A stretch of DNA of 64,000 nucleotides from JARRNJ01 sp037385045 (GTDB taxonomy: Bacteria; Pseudomonadota; Gammaproteobacteria; JASBUN01), in assembly GCA_037385045.1 (NCBI GenBank), contig JARRNJ010000017.1, forward strand, positions 1 to 64,000, read 5' to 3'. The notes beneath the pieces were generated by a model, which was not told the DNA's origin, made no database searches, and saw only the letters and a program-made list of their open reading frames with translations. How positions within the stretch are numbered: position 1 is the first letter of the stretch; each line of letters opens with the position of its first letter. Made by a program: the position numbers and the translations under genes. Of the stretch, positions 1 through 9,032 are shown one piece after another.

Positions 1-42
1 CGCCGGGCAGCGGTCGTCGTTTGATGTGACCGGGGCAACGGA

Positions 43-1668
43 ATGAAGCAAAAATCCGCGAACAAGCACCTGTCGGTGCAAGTGAAGATCAATTTGGCGC
101 TGCTGGCTGTCTTTGCGCTTGTCATGACGGCCTCCTTGGTGTTTTCCGCCATCCGTGAGAAGTCGCTGGTGCTCAGTGTGGTCGAGCACCGTACCAAGGA
201 CGCCGCCGATTCCTATTTCGACAGCATCAATACGATGATGCTCACCGGCACCATGTCCCAACGTGAGGTCCTGCGCCAGAAGGTGCTGGACCGCCCGGAC
301 GTCATCGACGCCCGTATCATCCGCGGTGACCCGGTTGCCAAGCAGTTCGGCCCCGGCAATTCGGATGAAGCGCCCGTGGACGCCCTGGACAAGCGCGCCC
401 TTGCCGGCGAGGCAATCGTCAAGGTCACCTCCACACCCGACAAGGGACGGGTGCTCACGGTCGTCAACCCGATCCGGGCAAGCAAAGACTATCGCGGTAC
501 CAACTGCCTGACCTGTCACCCGGTGAAAAACAACACCATCATGGGTGCCGTGCGGATCTCCTATTCGTTGAAGGCACTGGACAGCGAGGTCGCCCGCAAC
601 GTCTGGTTTGCCGGCGGCATTCAACTGGGGTTGCTGGTGCTCGGGGTGGTCTTGATGGGCTACACGGTGCGGCGCGTGGTGATCAAACGCATCAACGCGC
701 TGCGCTCCACCATGGATGTCATGGAACGTGAAAAGAACCTGAGCCGGACTGCCGTCATCGAGGCGGATGATGAGATCGGCGCGATGGCCCAGGCCTTCAA
801 CCGCATGATTGCCAGGTTCCGTGACAGCTTGCAGGCCGTGGCCGGCGTCACGGGCCAGCTCACCCAGAAATCCGGCCGCGTTTCCAACGTCGCTGACCAG
901 ACGCTCAAGGCGGTAACCGAACAGCGCAACGAGACCGACATGGTGGCCCAGTCCATCAACGAAATGAATACGACGGTGCAGGAGGTGGCACGCAACGCCG
1001 CCCAGACCGCCAGCGCTTCGCGCGAGGCCGACGACTCCGCGCGCACCGGCGCAACGGTGGCGAGCGAGGCCTCGGGCGGCATCGGGGACCTGATACGCGA
1101 AATTGAAAACGCGGCGCAGGGGGTCCACAAGGTGGAGAGCGACAGTGCCAACATTGGCATGGTGGTCGACGTGATCAAGGACGTTACCACGCAGACCAAC
1201 CTGCTGGCCCTCAACGCCGCGATCGAGGCGGCGCGTGCCGGCGAACAGGGGCGCGGGTTCGCCGTGGTGGCCGACGAGGTGCGTACGCTGGCTTTGCGCA
1301 CCCAACAGTCGACCGAGGAAATCCACTCGATGATCGAACAGCTGCAAGTCGGCGTGCGGGCGGCGGTGCAGACGATGGACGGCGCCCGCGAGCGGGCTCA
1401 GACCGGCTTCGACCACGTGGAGAAGGCGGCGGAGAACCTGGCCGCGATCGCCGACGAGGTGCGCAACATCAACGACATGAACATCCAGATCGCCACCGCG
1501 GCCGAGGAGCAAAGTGCGGTGACCGAGGAGATCAACCGCAACGTCACCAACATCGCCGACATCGCCGACGAAACGTCCGCGGGTGCGCAGCAAACCGCGC
1601 AGATCAGTGATGAACTGGTGCAGCTGGCAACCGAACTGGAGCGCCTGGTCAGCCAATTCCGGCTCTAG
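43..1668 (+). CDS. Methyl-accepting chemotaxis protein with periplasmic c-heme motif
   Basis: Inner-membrane chemoreceptor of 541 residues that should signal to CheA/CheW. The N-terminal membrane segment is at about 16-37 and the second at about 187-209, so residues 38-186 form a periplasmic sensor. This sensor holds a CxxCH heme-attachment motif (CLTCH, residues 155-159), so it probably binds a c-type heme and may sense redox state, oxygen or NO. A HAMP region follows (about 210-265), then a full MCP signalling domain with the conserved hairpin tip around residues 386-410. Heme-containing chemoreceptors are known, for example in Geobacter; the ligand here is inferred. The upstream promoter lies outside or at the very edge of the window. 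Confidence 0.93.
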   Translation: MKQKSANKHLSVQVKINLALLAVFALVMTASLVFSAIREKSLVLSVVEHRTKDAADSYFDSINTMMLTGTMSQREVLRQKVLDRPDVIDARIIRGDPVAKQFGPGNSDEAPVDALDKRALAGEAIVKVTSTPDKGRVLTVVNPIRASKDYRGTNCLTCHPVKNNTIMGAVRISYSLKALDSEVARNVWFAGGIQLGLLVLGVVLMGYTVRRVVIKRINALRSTMDVMEREKNLSRTAVIEADDEIGAMAQAFNRMIARFRDSLQAVAGVTGQLTQKSGRVSNVADQTLKAVTEQRNETDMVAQSINEMNTTVQEVARNAAQTASASREADDSARTGATVASEASGGIGDLIREIENAAQGVHKVESDSANIGMVVDVIKDVTTQTNLLALNAAIEAARAGEQGRGFAVVADEVRTLALRTQQSTEEIHSMIEQLQVGVRAAVQTMDGARERAQTGFDHVEKAAENLAAIADEVRNINDMNIQIATAAEEQSAVTEEINRNVTNIADIADETSAGAQQTAQISDELVQLATELERLVSQFRL

Positions 1669-1945
1669 GCAGGTCATTCCCCGGGGCGTGGCCCGGCAAT
1701 TGTGGGCGGAACCATCGCGCGCCCGGGGCTCAGAACCAACCGGGAAGCCACATCGGGGAACGCGGATGTGGTGTATCTCCCTCCGCCCGGCAGGGTTCCG
1801 TGTTTTCGCAAGTGCCGTAGGGCGTGTTTGACGCCCCAGGCGGTAATCCACATGACTTCCGCTCGGTGTGTCGCTGCACCCGGCGTGCCTGCGGCGGCCG
1901 GTCAGCCGGTTTCCGTCAGTGCGCCGCTCCCGCTGGCGTTCGCAT

Positions 1946-2776
1946 TCATTGGTCGCCAGCCGCTATCGCGGCCACGCTCTCGATCCATGGCTCATCGCTG
2001 CGTCCATAGGCAACGGTGACCTGGTAGGCGGGCAGCTTTATGCGCCCCGGGCGGTACGCCCAGCGCAGCCGAAACAGCTCGGGGTCGGACTTTCGCAGTA
2101 CGCCGTGAAATTGCCGCGGAACGTACACGGCGCCGGGCAGCAGTTCGGAAACGACGCCGAAGATCCTGTAGCCGGGACCGCCCCCGGTGCCCGCCCCATA
2201 TACGTAAGCCGACACCCTGGCTTTGGCGATGATGTAGCGGCTGCCGTCCGGGTAGCGCGTCCGCAGGACGGCCTGATCCGGTCCCACGTCCACCAGCACC
2301 AGGCGCGACGCGGTCTTTTCAAACCGCGCGAAGGAGCGATTCAGGCGCTTGCGCTGCGTGTCACTGCCGGCCTTGGCAAGTTCCGTGGCCAGTTTTTCCT
2401 GTCGGGCTCTCAACAGCCGCTTCCAGGCGCCGCCGTCGTATTCCAGCACGGCGTAGGCCTGGCGCGGCAGCAGCGTCTTGCGATGCGCGGGATCCGTGTC
2501 CTGCAGCGCCCGGGAAATGTCGAAGCCCACGGATTCCAGCTTCGTCCGATCAAGGATCGCGCGAGCGCCGTCCGCACGCTGGCTCCAGCGGATACGCAGG
2601 GACAGGCCGGTATTTTCGCTGCCAAAGCCGTGGTGCCAGGCAATGGGCAGTTCCCGCGCCGTCAGTGTCAGCCGCGCATGGGGGCTGCCGCTGCGATTGT
2701 AGGCAACGCCGCCGAGCACGACGAGATTGGTGGCCAGCACCAGGGCGATGCCGAGCAGATACCGCTTGTGTTTCAT
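1946..2776 (-). CDS. DUF4824 family protein
   Basis: Protein of 276 residues resembling DUF4824 proteins, with one N-terminal membrane segment and a soluble, probably periplasmic, remainder. The function is not known. The start is set at 2776 because its ATG overlaps the stop of the upstream DUF2157 gene by four bases (ATGA), which implies translational coupling; an in-frame start further upstream would run far into that gene. DUF4824 and DUF2157-type genes are commonly paired in proteobacteria, which supports both calls. Confidence 0.75.
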   Translation of the reverse strand: MKHKRYLLGIALVLATNLVVLGGVAYNRSGSPHARLTLTARELPIAWHHGFGSENTGLSLRIRWSQRADGARAILDRTKLESVGFDISRALQDTDPAHRKTLLPRQAYAVLEYDGGAWKRLLRARQEKLATELAKAGSDTQRKRLNRSFARFEKTASRLVLVDVGPDQAVLRTRYPDGSRYIIAKARVSAYVYGAGTGGGPGYRIFGVVSELLPGAVYVPRQFHGVLRKSDPELFRLRWAYRPGRIKLPAYQVTVAYGRSDEPWIESVAAIAAGDQ

Positions 2777-3831
2777 GCCGGTTGCTCCGTGGTGACGGCC
2801 CGCAGGCGTTTGAGGATCAGGAGCACACCGACGGCGATCAATCCGAGCAGCAGGAAGAACAGGTACTTGGGCATCCATTCCCACCACCAGTCAAACAACT
2901 TCGTATACAGATAGATGACGAAGAAGGCGCTGCCGAGATTGGCCAGCGCCGGCCAGTGGCGGCGGATCCCAAGCCAGATGGTGAGGCCGCTGCCGATGAA
3001 TCCCGCAGTCTGGTAGCCGCTCTCGATGGCATGGTTGGAGAACGGCAGATAACTGATGGCGCCCCAGTTGGACAGAATCAGAATGGCGATGAACACCACC
3101 AGCAGGCCGTAGACCCGATAGATGCCGGGGAACGCCGGGCGCTGCCAGCGCTCGACCAGCCCGATAGCGAACAGCAGCAGGCCCGCCAGTATGAAGTTCT
3201 CGGGCCGCTGGCCGAAAGACAGCCAGTAGACGCCGCTCCAAGTGCCAACAGCGGCGGCCAAATAACCCATGAGGCTGGTGAGTCCCGCCACCAGGACCAG
3301 CTTCAGCTCATAGCCGTAGGCGAGGATCAAGCCGTAGGCCGCCCACGCCAGGAACGCGTTCTCACTGGGGGCAATGTTGAAAATGTTGCCGAGCACGCTC
3401 AGGTTGAGCACGAAGCAGGCGAAGGCGACCAGCGCCGCCAGCGACGTGAAATACAGGCTCCTGCCTTCGCGCCGGGCGATCCACTCCACGGCCACGGTCA
3501 TCGACAGCGGTGCGGCAACCAGGATGGAGACCTGGGCGGCGGCGTTGAGATAGCCCCAGAAGCGGTAAAAGAAGAAAAAGACGGCGGCGGAAATCGACAG
3601 CGCACCGAGAAACGAGGCGATACGCATGCCCCACGACAGACGTTTCTGGCCGTGGCTGGTGTCGACGTCGAACTGGCTGGAGATCGCCTGCAGGAGGTGC
3701 GCGTGATAGTCGTCGATGCGCGCCCGGGTTTCATCCGAGAGCACGAGCACGTCTTCATCGCGCAGCGTGTTCAACTCTTCCTGGAACGCGCGGATCCGGT
3801 CGGCGCGCCGCTGTGCCAGTTCCTTGTCCAT
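2773..3831 (-). CDS. DUF2157 family polytopic membrane protein
   Basis: Predicted integral membrane protein of 352 residues with a charged cytoplasmic N-terminus (about residues 1-70) followed by about nine or ten hydrophobic segments, the pattern of DUF2157 proteins. The role is unknown. The start at 3831 is preferred over a slightly longer frame because an AGGAGG Shine-Dalgarno lies at the right distance upstream. It is translated together with the overlapping DUF4824 gene at its 3' end. Confidence 0.78.
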   Translation of the reverse strand: MDKELAQRRADRIRAFQEELNTLRDEDVLVLSDETRARIDDYHAHLLQAISSQFDVDTSHGQKRLSWGMRIASFLGALSISAAVFFFFYRFWGYLNAAAQVSILVAAPLSMTVAVEWIARREGRSLYFTSLAALVAFACFVLNLSVLGNIFNIAPSENAFLAWAAYGLILAYGYELKLVLVAGLTSLMGYLAAAVGTWSGVYWLSFGQRPENFILAGLLLFAIGLVERWQRPAFPGIYRVYGLLVVFIAILILSNWGAISYLPFSNHAIESGYQTAGFIGSGLTIWLGIRRHWPALANLGSAFFVIYLYTKLFDWWWEWMPKYLFFLLLGLIAVGVLLILKRLRAVTTEQPA

Positions 3832-3996
3832 GCCGGGCCTCCTGCAAGTGCTGGGCACAGTATAGCGGCTTCCAGGTGGTTTCGGCGCGGGAGAAAGCCG
3901 ACATGGTGGCGCTGCCGGCCGTCAATGGGGCCGTCCGTCCCGTGCGGCGCAACACCTGTTTCCGGCGTGGGCAGACGAGCGGGGAATGGGCGCATG

Positions 3997-4770
3997 CTAC
4001 CGGCACGCCGGTGGTGCCGGTATATCGGGCATGCCTCCGAACAGGCTCCAGTGTCGAGTTACTTCGATGGGAAACGTATACCGCTCAGGACGCGCCTGCA
4101 GGTTTGCGCGTCCGATACTGAATGCGTTGGTCAGCGGTTCGCAATGGATAGTGAGCTGTATGCTTCCCGGGTCGATTGCCACAAACCGGTGGTAGTGCAG
4201 GAAGCGGCCGCATTCCTGATTCCGGTCCACGCTTTCGCTTTGTCCCGCCAGCCGGTCCTGCCCCGGCGTTCCGCGGAAGACAATCGCATCACCTTGTACC
4301 GGCCAGCTCTTGCCGCTGCCACGGTCGAAGTAAGCGGACGTCTTCATCAGTTCATTGATGACGTCGAAGGCGTAGATGGATCCAAGACTGTGCGCCACGA
4401 CATAGCACGGTTGGCCGAGCTCGTAGGTTTCGAAAATGGGCTTTCGCAGCCCGGCGCGAATGGTGTTTGCCGTGCTGTCGTCGGCCAGGGCGACGACCAC
4501 GTCGCCGACCAGATCAAGCACCGCGCCGGCTACGGCGGCGTTCAAAGGTGTAGCGGCAATCAAACCGATGAGACGTTTGAATTTCGCCAACGCCCGGTCG
4601 TTGATGTTCTCATAACGGCAGAGGTCGACTTCGTACTGCAGGGGCAGTCCGCCCAGACGTGCCTCGATCCGGGCGGCGACCAGGCGGTCCTGGTCAAGGT
4701 CGACGTCGGTGCCGGACTGGACACCATGAACCACCAGCACCTTGCGCGGTTTGCCCGGGTCGACTGGCAT
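3997..4770 (-). CDS. Alpha/beta-hydrolase, lipase-like
   Basis: Putative cytoplasmic serine hydrolase of 257 residues. It begins with a beta strand and oxyanion-type motif (VVHGVQ) and has a nucleophile elbow AHSLGS with the likely catalytic serine at residue 128. Histidines near the C-terminus could complete the triad, but I cannot assign the acid. There is no signal peptide. The start at 4770 has a GGGAGGG ribosome-binding site; an upstream in-frame start lacks one. The substrate is unknown and the neighbours give no clue. It could be a lipase/esterase or a non-enzymatic alpha/beta fold. Confidence 0.6.
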   Translation of the reverse strand: MPVDPGKPRKVLVVHGVQSGTDVDLDQDRLVAARIEARLGGLPLQYEVDLCRYENINDRALAKFKRLIGLIAATPLNAAVAGAVLDLVGDVVVALADDSTANTIRAGLRKPIFETYELGQPCYVVAHSLGSIYAFDVINELMKTSAYFDRGSGKSWPVQGDAIVFRGTPGQDRLAGQSESVDRNQECGRFLHYHRFVAIDPGSIQLTIHCEPLTNAFSIGRANLQARPERYTFPIEVTRHWSLFGGMPDIPAPPACR

Positions 4771-5222
4771 ATCGTGCCCTCCCTGGTATCGGCGATTGCA
4801 GAACCTCTGCGCCACATACTGAATCCGTAGGCGCATTGTGGGTATTCAACCATGGTCGAGGAAAGTGCAAACCGGGCGTCCGGTCCAGCCGACAACGTGA
4901 CTCGCCCGCGTTCGAATCCGGCGCGGCCGTGAAGACCCCGCCGTGCCGTTCTGATCAAACGAAACTAGGGAAACTACGGAAACTACGGACTGCATTTCCG
5001 GGGCAAAGGCCGCCCGTTCCGAGTGCCAAGGCCATTCACTCGTTCTTCGGGCTCACAGCTGATTTCATCGGTGCGCAGCGCGCGGCCAGGGGCCCTCCGT
5101 TGGTTCGCCGGGCAACGGTTGGCGGATGGAAAATCAGCGGACGTTAAAGTATTTTGCGCAGCCGCCGAATGAACTGCGTTGAAGGGGGTGACACCCCATC
5201 GAAGCAATGAGGAGAAAAGGCT
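4771..5222. other. Intergenic region with short tandem repeat
   Basis: I see no gene here. At about 4961-4989 there are three adjacent, slightly diverged copies of a 10-base unit (GAAACTACGG-like). The right end holds the promoter listed separately and a GAGGAG ribosome-binding site before the following chemoreceptor. Confidence 0.5.
5145..5171 (+). promoter_or_regulatory. Sigma-28 (FliA)-type promoter
   Basis: TAAAGTAT (5145-5152), an 11-base spacer, then GCCGAATG (5164-5171). The flagellar sigma-28 consensus is TAAAGTTT-N11-GCCGATAA, so the -35 matches 7 of 8, the spacer is exact and the conserved GCCGA core is present. It lies 50 bases upstream of a chemoreceptor gene, a typical FliA target. 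Confidence 0.7.
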
Positions 5223-6476
5223 GTGCGGTCGAAACTCATGATCCCCGCCGAAACGCGAGCCCTGGCGCTTGCGCCGCTGGTCGCGACTACGGTGTTGGGC
5301 GTGCTGTTGTTTGCCGTTCACAGTCTGCTGCCATCCGGTTCAGAGGGTGGCCTGGTGATGTTTGTCGTCGCCGTCGTTCTGATCCCGGTTATCAGCTATT
5401 TCATCGGCCAGCGTCTGCTGGCCCGAATCCTCGGGTCCAACCTCGGCGCGATTGCGGCCTACGCCAAGTCAGCGGTGGCCGGCGAGCGTCACGACGCACC
5501 CGAGGTGAGCAGTGCTGGATCCATCGCCGGTTCGCTCGCGTCCCTGGCGGCCCAGGTCGAAAAAATGTCGACCAGCATCAAGGCGCACGTTGAAAGGATC
5601 AACTCCGAGGTCGAACAGCTTTCCGCCGGCAGCAACGAGATCCTGTTCACCACGCAGATGCAGGCGGCGGCCGCGAACGAAACGAAGCAGGTGATGAACG
5701 ACATGTCGGAGCGTATCCAGGCCGTTTCCAGCCTGGCGCGTGACACCGAAGCGATCTCGAACAAAGCCACCAGTCTGTCCGCCGATGGCGAATCCGTGGT
5801 GCAGGATGCCGTCCGCGTCATGGAGCAGATATCCAGCGCCATGACGCTGGCCGCCGAGCAAATCAACGCCCTGACCAATCATGCGCACGATATCGACAAG
5901 GTCGCTATCGTCATCCGCGACATCGCCGACCAGACCAACCTGCTGGCATTGAATGCCGCCATCGAAGCGGCGCGCGCGGGCGAGCAGGGGCGCGGCTTCG
6001 CCGTGGTAGCGGACGAGGTGAAGAAGCTGGCCGTGCGCACCGCGCAATCGACACAGGAAATCACCAGCACTATCCAGGTTATGCAGAATCAGACCATGGA
6101 GGCGGTGGATGGCATTGGCCACGCGATGCCCTTGATGCAGCAGGGCGTGGAGAAGGCAGGCCGTGCCTCAGAGGTATTGAGAGACATTCGCCAGGAGTCT
6201 CAGAACACGCTGGACAAGATCAGCCAGCTGGCCGGCGAAATGGATGAGCAGTCGCAGATGGTGTCCAACGTCGTGGACAGCGTGGGCCAGATTCTGGATA
6301 TGTCGTCGAGCACCGACAAGGTGGCCGAACGCACACTCCAGACTTCGGTCACCCTGTCGAACACCGCCATGGAGCTGCTGAACGATACACGGGTGGCGGA
6401 AGAGCAAACAGAAGACGAAAACGACACCGCAGACGGTACACCGGACGAACGGGCCGAGCCCGCGAAGACGAATTGA
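5223..6476 (+). CDS. Methyl-accepting chemotaxis protein without periplasmic domain
   Basis: Chemoreceptor of 417 residues. Two hydrophobic segments (about 11-33 and 42-62) are separated by only a few residues, so there is essentially no periplasmic sensor; any signal must be sensed in the membrane or cytoplasm. Residues from about 110 form a long helical signalling domain with the conserved tip TNLLALNAAIEAARAGEQ at about 238-255. The C-terminus is acidic and lacks a CheR-docking pentapeptide. The start is a GTG with an AGGAG ribosome-binding site; an ATG five codons later is possible. A bacteriohemerythrin gene follows after 25 bases and probably shares the transcript, which suggests oxygen-related input. 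Confidence 0.93.
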   Translation: MRSKLMIPAETRALALAPLVATTVLGVLLFAVHSLLPSGSEGGLVMFVVAVVLIPVISYFIGQRLLARILGSNLGAIAAYAKSAVAGERHDAPEVSSAGSIAGSLASLAAQVEKMSTSIKAHVERINSEVEQLSAGSNEILFTTQMQAAAANETKQVMNDMSERIQAVSSLARDTEAISNKATSLSADGESVVQDAVRVMEQISSAMTLAAEQINALTNHAHDIDKVAIVIRDIADQTNLLALNAAIEAARAGEQGRGFAVVADEVKKLAVRTAQSTQEITSTIQVMQNQTMEAVDGIGHAMPLMQQGVEKAGRASEVLRDIRQESQNTLDKISQLAGEMDEQSQMVSNVVDSVGQILDMSSSTDKVAERTLQTSVTLSNTAMELLNDTRVAEEQTEDENDTADGTPDERAEPAKTN

Positions 6477-6501
6477 CACATTCGGAAGATAGGAGACTGC
6501 A

Positions 6502-6909
6502 ATGCCCTTAATCACATGGTCCAATATGCTGTCCACCGGGATCGGCGAACAGGACAACCAGCACAAGAAACTCATCGACCTCATCAACGAACTCAACGAT
6601 GCAATGCAGGCCGGCAAGAGCGCGGGCGTCCTGGGTAAAGTGCTCTCGGAGCTGGTCAACTATACTGTGTTCCACTTCGGCTACGAAGAGAAGCTGATGG
6701 GAGAGCACAAGTATTCAGACACCCCGGCGCACAAGGCCGAGCATATCAAGTTCGTCCAGACCGTCGGCGAGTTCAAAAAGAAGTTCGACGCCGGGAACGC
6801 GGTGGTGTCGGTCGAGATCATGAACTTTCTGCGCAACTGGCTCACCGGCCACATCATGAAGACCGACAAGAAGATGGGGCAGGAGCTGGTTAAAGCCGGC
6901 GTAAAATGA
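6502..6909 (+). CDS. Bacteriohemerythrin
   Basis: Small cytoplasmic oxygen-binding protein of 135 residues with the complete di-iron site: His21, His58, Glu62, His77, His81, His117 and Asp122, in the order expected of a hemerythrin four-helix bundle. It follows the short-loop chemoreceptor by 25 bases and has its own ribosome-binding site (AGGAG). The pairing suggests that it supplies or buffers oxygen for aerotaxis or respiration; a direct interaction with the receptor is inference. Confidence 0.95.
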   Translation: MPLITWSNMLSTGIGEQDNQHKKLIDLINELNDAMQAGKSAGVLGKVLSELVNYTVFHFGYEEKLMGEHKYSDTPAHKAEHIKFVQTVGEFKKKFDAGNAVVSVEIMNFLRNWLTGHIMKTDKKMGQELVKAGVK

Positions 6910-6947
6910 CAGGCTGAACCTGACGGGTTTGTCACCCCGGTCCGCTG

Positions 6948-6979
6948 CGCCGGTGCGGCGCGGCCAAACCGCACCGGCG
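6948..6979 (+). terminator. GC-rich hairpin after hemerythrin gene
   Basis: Perfect 11-bp inverted repeat (CGCCGGTGCGG / CCGCACCGGCG) with a 10-base loop, starting 38 bases after the stop codon. There is no U-tract, so termination is plausible but not certain. The rest of 6910-7293 holds no gene that I can support. Confidence 0.5.
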
Positions 6980-7293
6980 CGCGAAAAGTATCACTGCCCC
7001 GCGGTTTCGTGTCGCACTGCGCGCGACGAGGGCAGACACCCCGCGCGGCGGTGACTTCTTCGCGCGCCGGAACACCCTCATCGTCCGTTTTGCTCCCGTT
7101 CCTACGCTCGCTCCAAGGCAACCTGGGGCATCCCGCGGCACCGTGCCAGGGCTTTCCGCCCCAGGCCGCCGTCCTTGTCTGCGCGGTGAACTGCAGTGGT
7201 ATCGACGTCGTCGTTGATGCAGATCATTTCGCCGTTGTCACCGGGCTCATAATCTGTAAATCCGCTGTCGTTCCTTTTACCGAGGAGAACGTT

Positions 7294-7764
7294 ATGCGCC
7301 ACCGTCCGAGCCCCCTCATCGGCGTCGTGATCGTCGCCGGTTTTGTGCCCGTCGCCGGGGCCCAAACTCCTGCCGTACCGCAGCCTCCCCCCGACCACCG
7401 CCAACTGGTGGAAATGCCGCCCCAAACCCGCGCATTCATCCGCCAGGATATGCTGGATCATCTCACGGCAATCAACCAGATCGTCGCCGATCTGGGGAAA
7501 AACGACCTGAAGTCGGCTGCCGATGTTGCCGAACAGCAACTGGGCGTCTCTACCATGGGCAAATACCGAGGCAGCCCGTACGCGCCGGGCCGTTTCATGC
7601 CGGCGGGCATGCGCAATATGGGCTCGACCATGCACAAGGCCGCCAGCGATTTCGCCAAGGTCGCCCGCGAGGGGGACGCGAAGCAGGCATACGTGGCGCT
7701 GGAGAAGGTCACCAGCAGCTGTATTGGTTGTCACTTCAGCTTCCGCACCAAGGCCCAGCAGTAG
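7294..7764 (+). CDS. Cytochrome c'-like periplasmic protein
   Basis: Secreted cytochrome of 156 residues. A signal peptide (about 1-23, ending near AGA-Q) precedes a mostly helical domain, and the heme-binding CIGCH is close to the C-terminus (143-147). One C-terminal heme in a helical-bundle protein of this size is the arrangement of cytochrome c' and its relatives, which bind NO or act in electron transfer. The ATG at 7294 has a GAGGAG ribosome-binding site; longer in-frame starts would lack a signal peptide. It is transcribed alone and converges on tonB. Confidence 0.8.
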   Translation: MRHRPSPLIGVVIVAGFVPVAGAQTPAVPQPPPDHRQLVEMPPQTRAFIRQDMLDHLTAINQIVADLGKNDLKSAADVAEQQLGVSTMGKYRGSPYAPGRFMPAGMRNMGSTMHKAASDFAKVAREGDAKQAYVALEKVTSSCIGCHFSFRTKAQQ

Positions 7765-7923
7765 GTCCAGACCTGGCCGGCGCCGGTCGACGGCTTTGCG
7801 GGCCCGATCACGTGGGCGTCGCGGGCGGGGGCGGGCCCCGGTTGGCGCCATTGCGGGACAACACGTCGTGGCGGCGCGGCCGCTCTCCAGGAGGGCGCGT
7901 GCCGCCGCCCCCTCCGCACCCGC

Positions 7924-8634
7924 TCAACGAAGCGCGAATACCATGTCGAAGGAAACCGGCATCGGCAGGCTGATCCCGGGTGGTGGCGGGGGCAGTGGCA
8001 CGGCGTCGCGTACCGCCTTTGCGGCTTCCTTGCGCAACAGGTGCCGGGCCCCGGTCGCCTGCAGCTGCGCCACGTTTCCTCCGTCCAGCAGGCGAAAAGC
8101 CACATGGACCCGCCCTTCGATGCCGCGCCGCCGTGCCGCGCGGGGATAGCGCTTGTGGGCCTCGATGTGGGCCAGCAGCCGGACCAGGTAGGCTTGGCGC
8201 GCTTTCTGCACCAGCTGCGGGTCCTGCTTGGGGGCGGCGCCGGCTGCCGGCCCCGGCGGCGCGGCGGCGGGGCTCAGTTGCGGTGCCGAGGCTGCGTTCG
8301 GTTGTGGCGGAGGCGCCGGTTCGGGTGTGGGCTGCGGTGCCGGGGACGGCTTCGGCTTGGCCGGGCGCGCCGGCCGCGGCTTCAGTTCGGGCCGGGGCCC
8401 GGGCGGCGGGGGTTTTCCCGTGGGGTTCGGCTTGGAGACCGTTTGCGGTGCGGGCGTGCTCTTCGGTTGCGGGGTGCTGACCGGGAGGAAACTGAGACGG
8501 GTCACCGACGGCCGTGGCCGCGCGGGCGGTGCGTCGGCGCCGAAACGGCTGCCGGTGTGAACGAACAAAGCCAGATGCAGCAGCAGTGAGCCGCCGCCGG
8601 CCAGCGCCCAGATGGCCGCGTCGCGCCGGTTCAT
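7924..8634 (-). CDS. tonB: Energy transducer TonB
   Basis: TonB protein of 236 residues: an N-terminal membrane anchor (about 8-28), a long proline-, lysine- and alanine-rich periplasmic spacer (about 37-140), and a C-terminal TonB domain (about 150-236) with the AxxRGxEGRVxVxF-type motif. It carries proton-motive energy from ExbB/ExbD to an outer-membrane receptor. It is the last gene of a seven-gene minus-strand operon and its start overlaps the exbD stop by four bases. Being in the same operon as a receptor, it is probably dedicated to it. Confidence 0.93.
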   Translation of the reverse strand: MNRRDAAIWALAGGGSLLLHLALFVHTGSRFGADAPPARPRPSVTRLSFLPVSTPQPKSTPAPQTVSKPNPTGKPPPPGPRPELKPRPARPAKPKPSPAPQPTPEPAPPPQPNAASAPQLSPAAAPPGPAAGAAPKQDPQLVQKARQAYLVRLLAHIEAHKRYPRAARRRGIEGRVHVAFRLLDGGNVAQLQATGARHLLRKEAAKAVRDAVPLPPPPPGISLPMPVSFDMVFALR

Positions 8635-9032
8635 TTGTGCTCGGTGACCAGATCGATACCCGACGCCCCGGCCTTGCGCGCCGCGTCCAGCACCGCAACG
8701 GCGCCGCCCAGGCTTGCCGCGCGATCGCCGCGGATGCGCACCACCTTGTCCTTGCGCGCGGCGAGTTCAGTGCGCAGTGCAGGCTCCAGCGATTCGAGGG
8801 TGACAATCCGGTCGTGCATCAGCACCCGCCCCCGGGCGTCGAGGATCAGTTCCAGCCGCGCGTCGGCTTCCACCGCTTCGCCCGACTCCGCTGTCGGAAG
8901 GTCAACGTTGATTGCCTCCTCGCGCACGAAGTGCGAGGTGAGCATGAAGAACACCAGCAGCAGGAACACCACGTCGATCAGCGGCGTCAGGTTCGGAGTG
9001 CCGCGGCCGCGACGGCGGCCCTCAAAATGCAT
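8631..9032 (-). CDS. exbD: Biopolymer transporter ExbD
   Basis: ExbD/TolR-family protein of 133 residues: short cytoplasmic N-terminus, one membrane helix at about 18-37 carrying the conserved proton-path aspartate in the LTPLIDVVFLLLVFF motif, and a periplasmic domain. It works with ExbB to power TonB. The reading frame overlaps exbB by 11 bases and tonB by four, consistent with coupled translation. Confidence 0.95.
   Translation of the reverse strand: MHFEGRRRGRGTPNLTPLIDVVFLLLVFFMLTSHFVREEAINVDLPTAESGEAVEADARLELILDARGRVLMHDRIVTLESLEPALRTELAARKDKVVRIRGDRAASLGGAVAVLDAARKAGASGIDLVTEHK

Noticed and set aside
2665..4830. A 721-codon plus-strand open frame
   Set aside because: It lies antisense to the DUF4824, DUF2157 and hydrolase genes, its composition is Gln/Arg/Gly-rich with no family motif, and the minus-strand genes have clear domains and ribosome-binding sites. 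It is a GC-driven shadow.
4900..4930. GTTCGAATCC, resembling a tRNA T-loop
   Set aside because: The flanking bases do not form a five-pair T-stem and no anticodon or acceptor stem can be drawn upstream.
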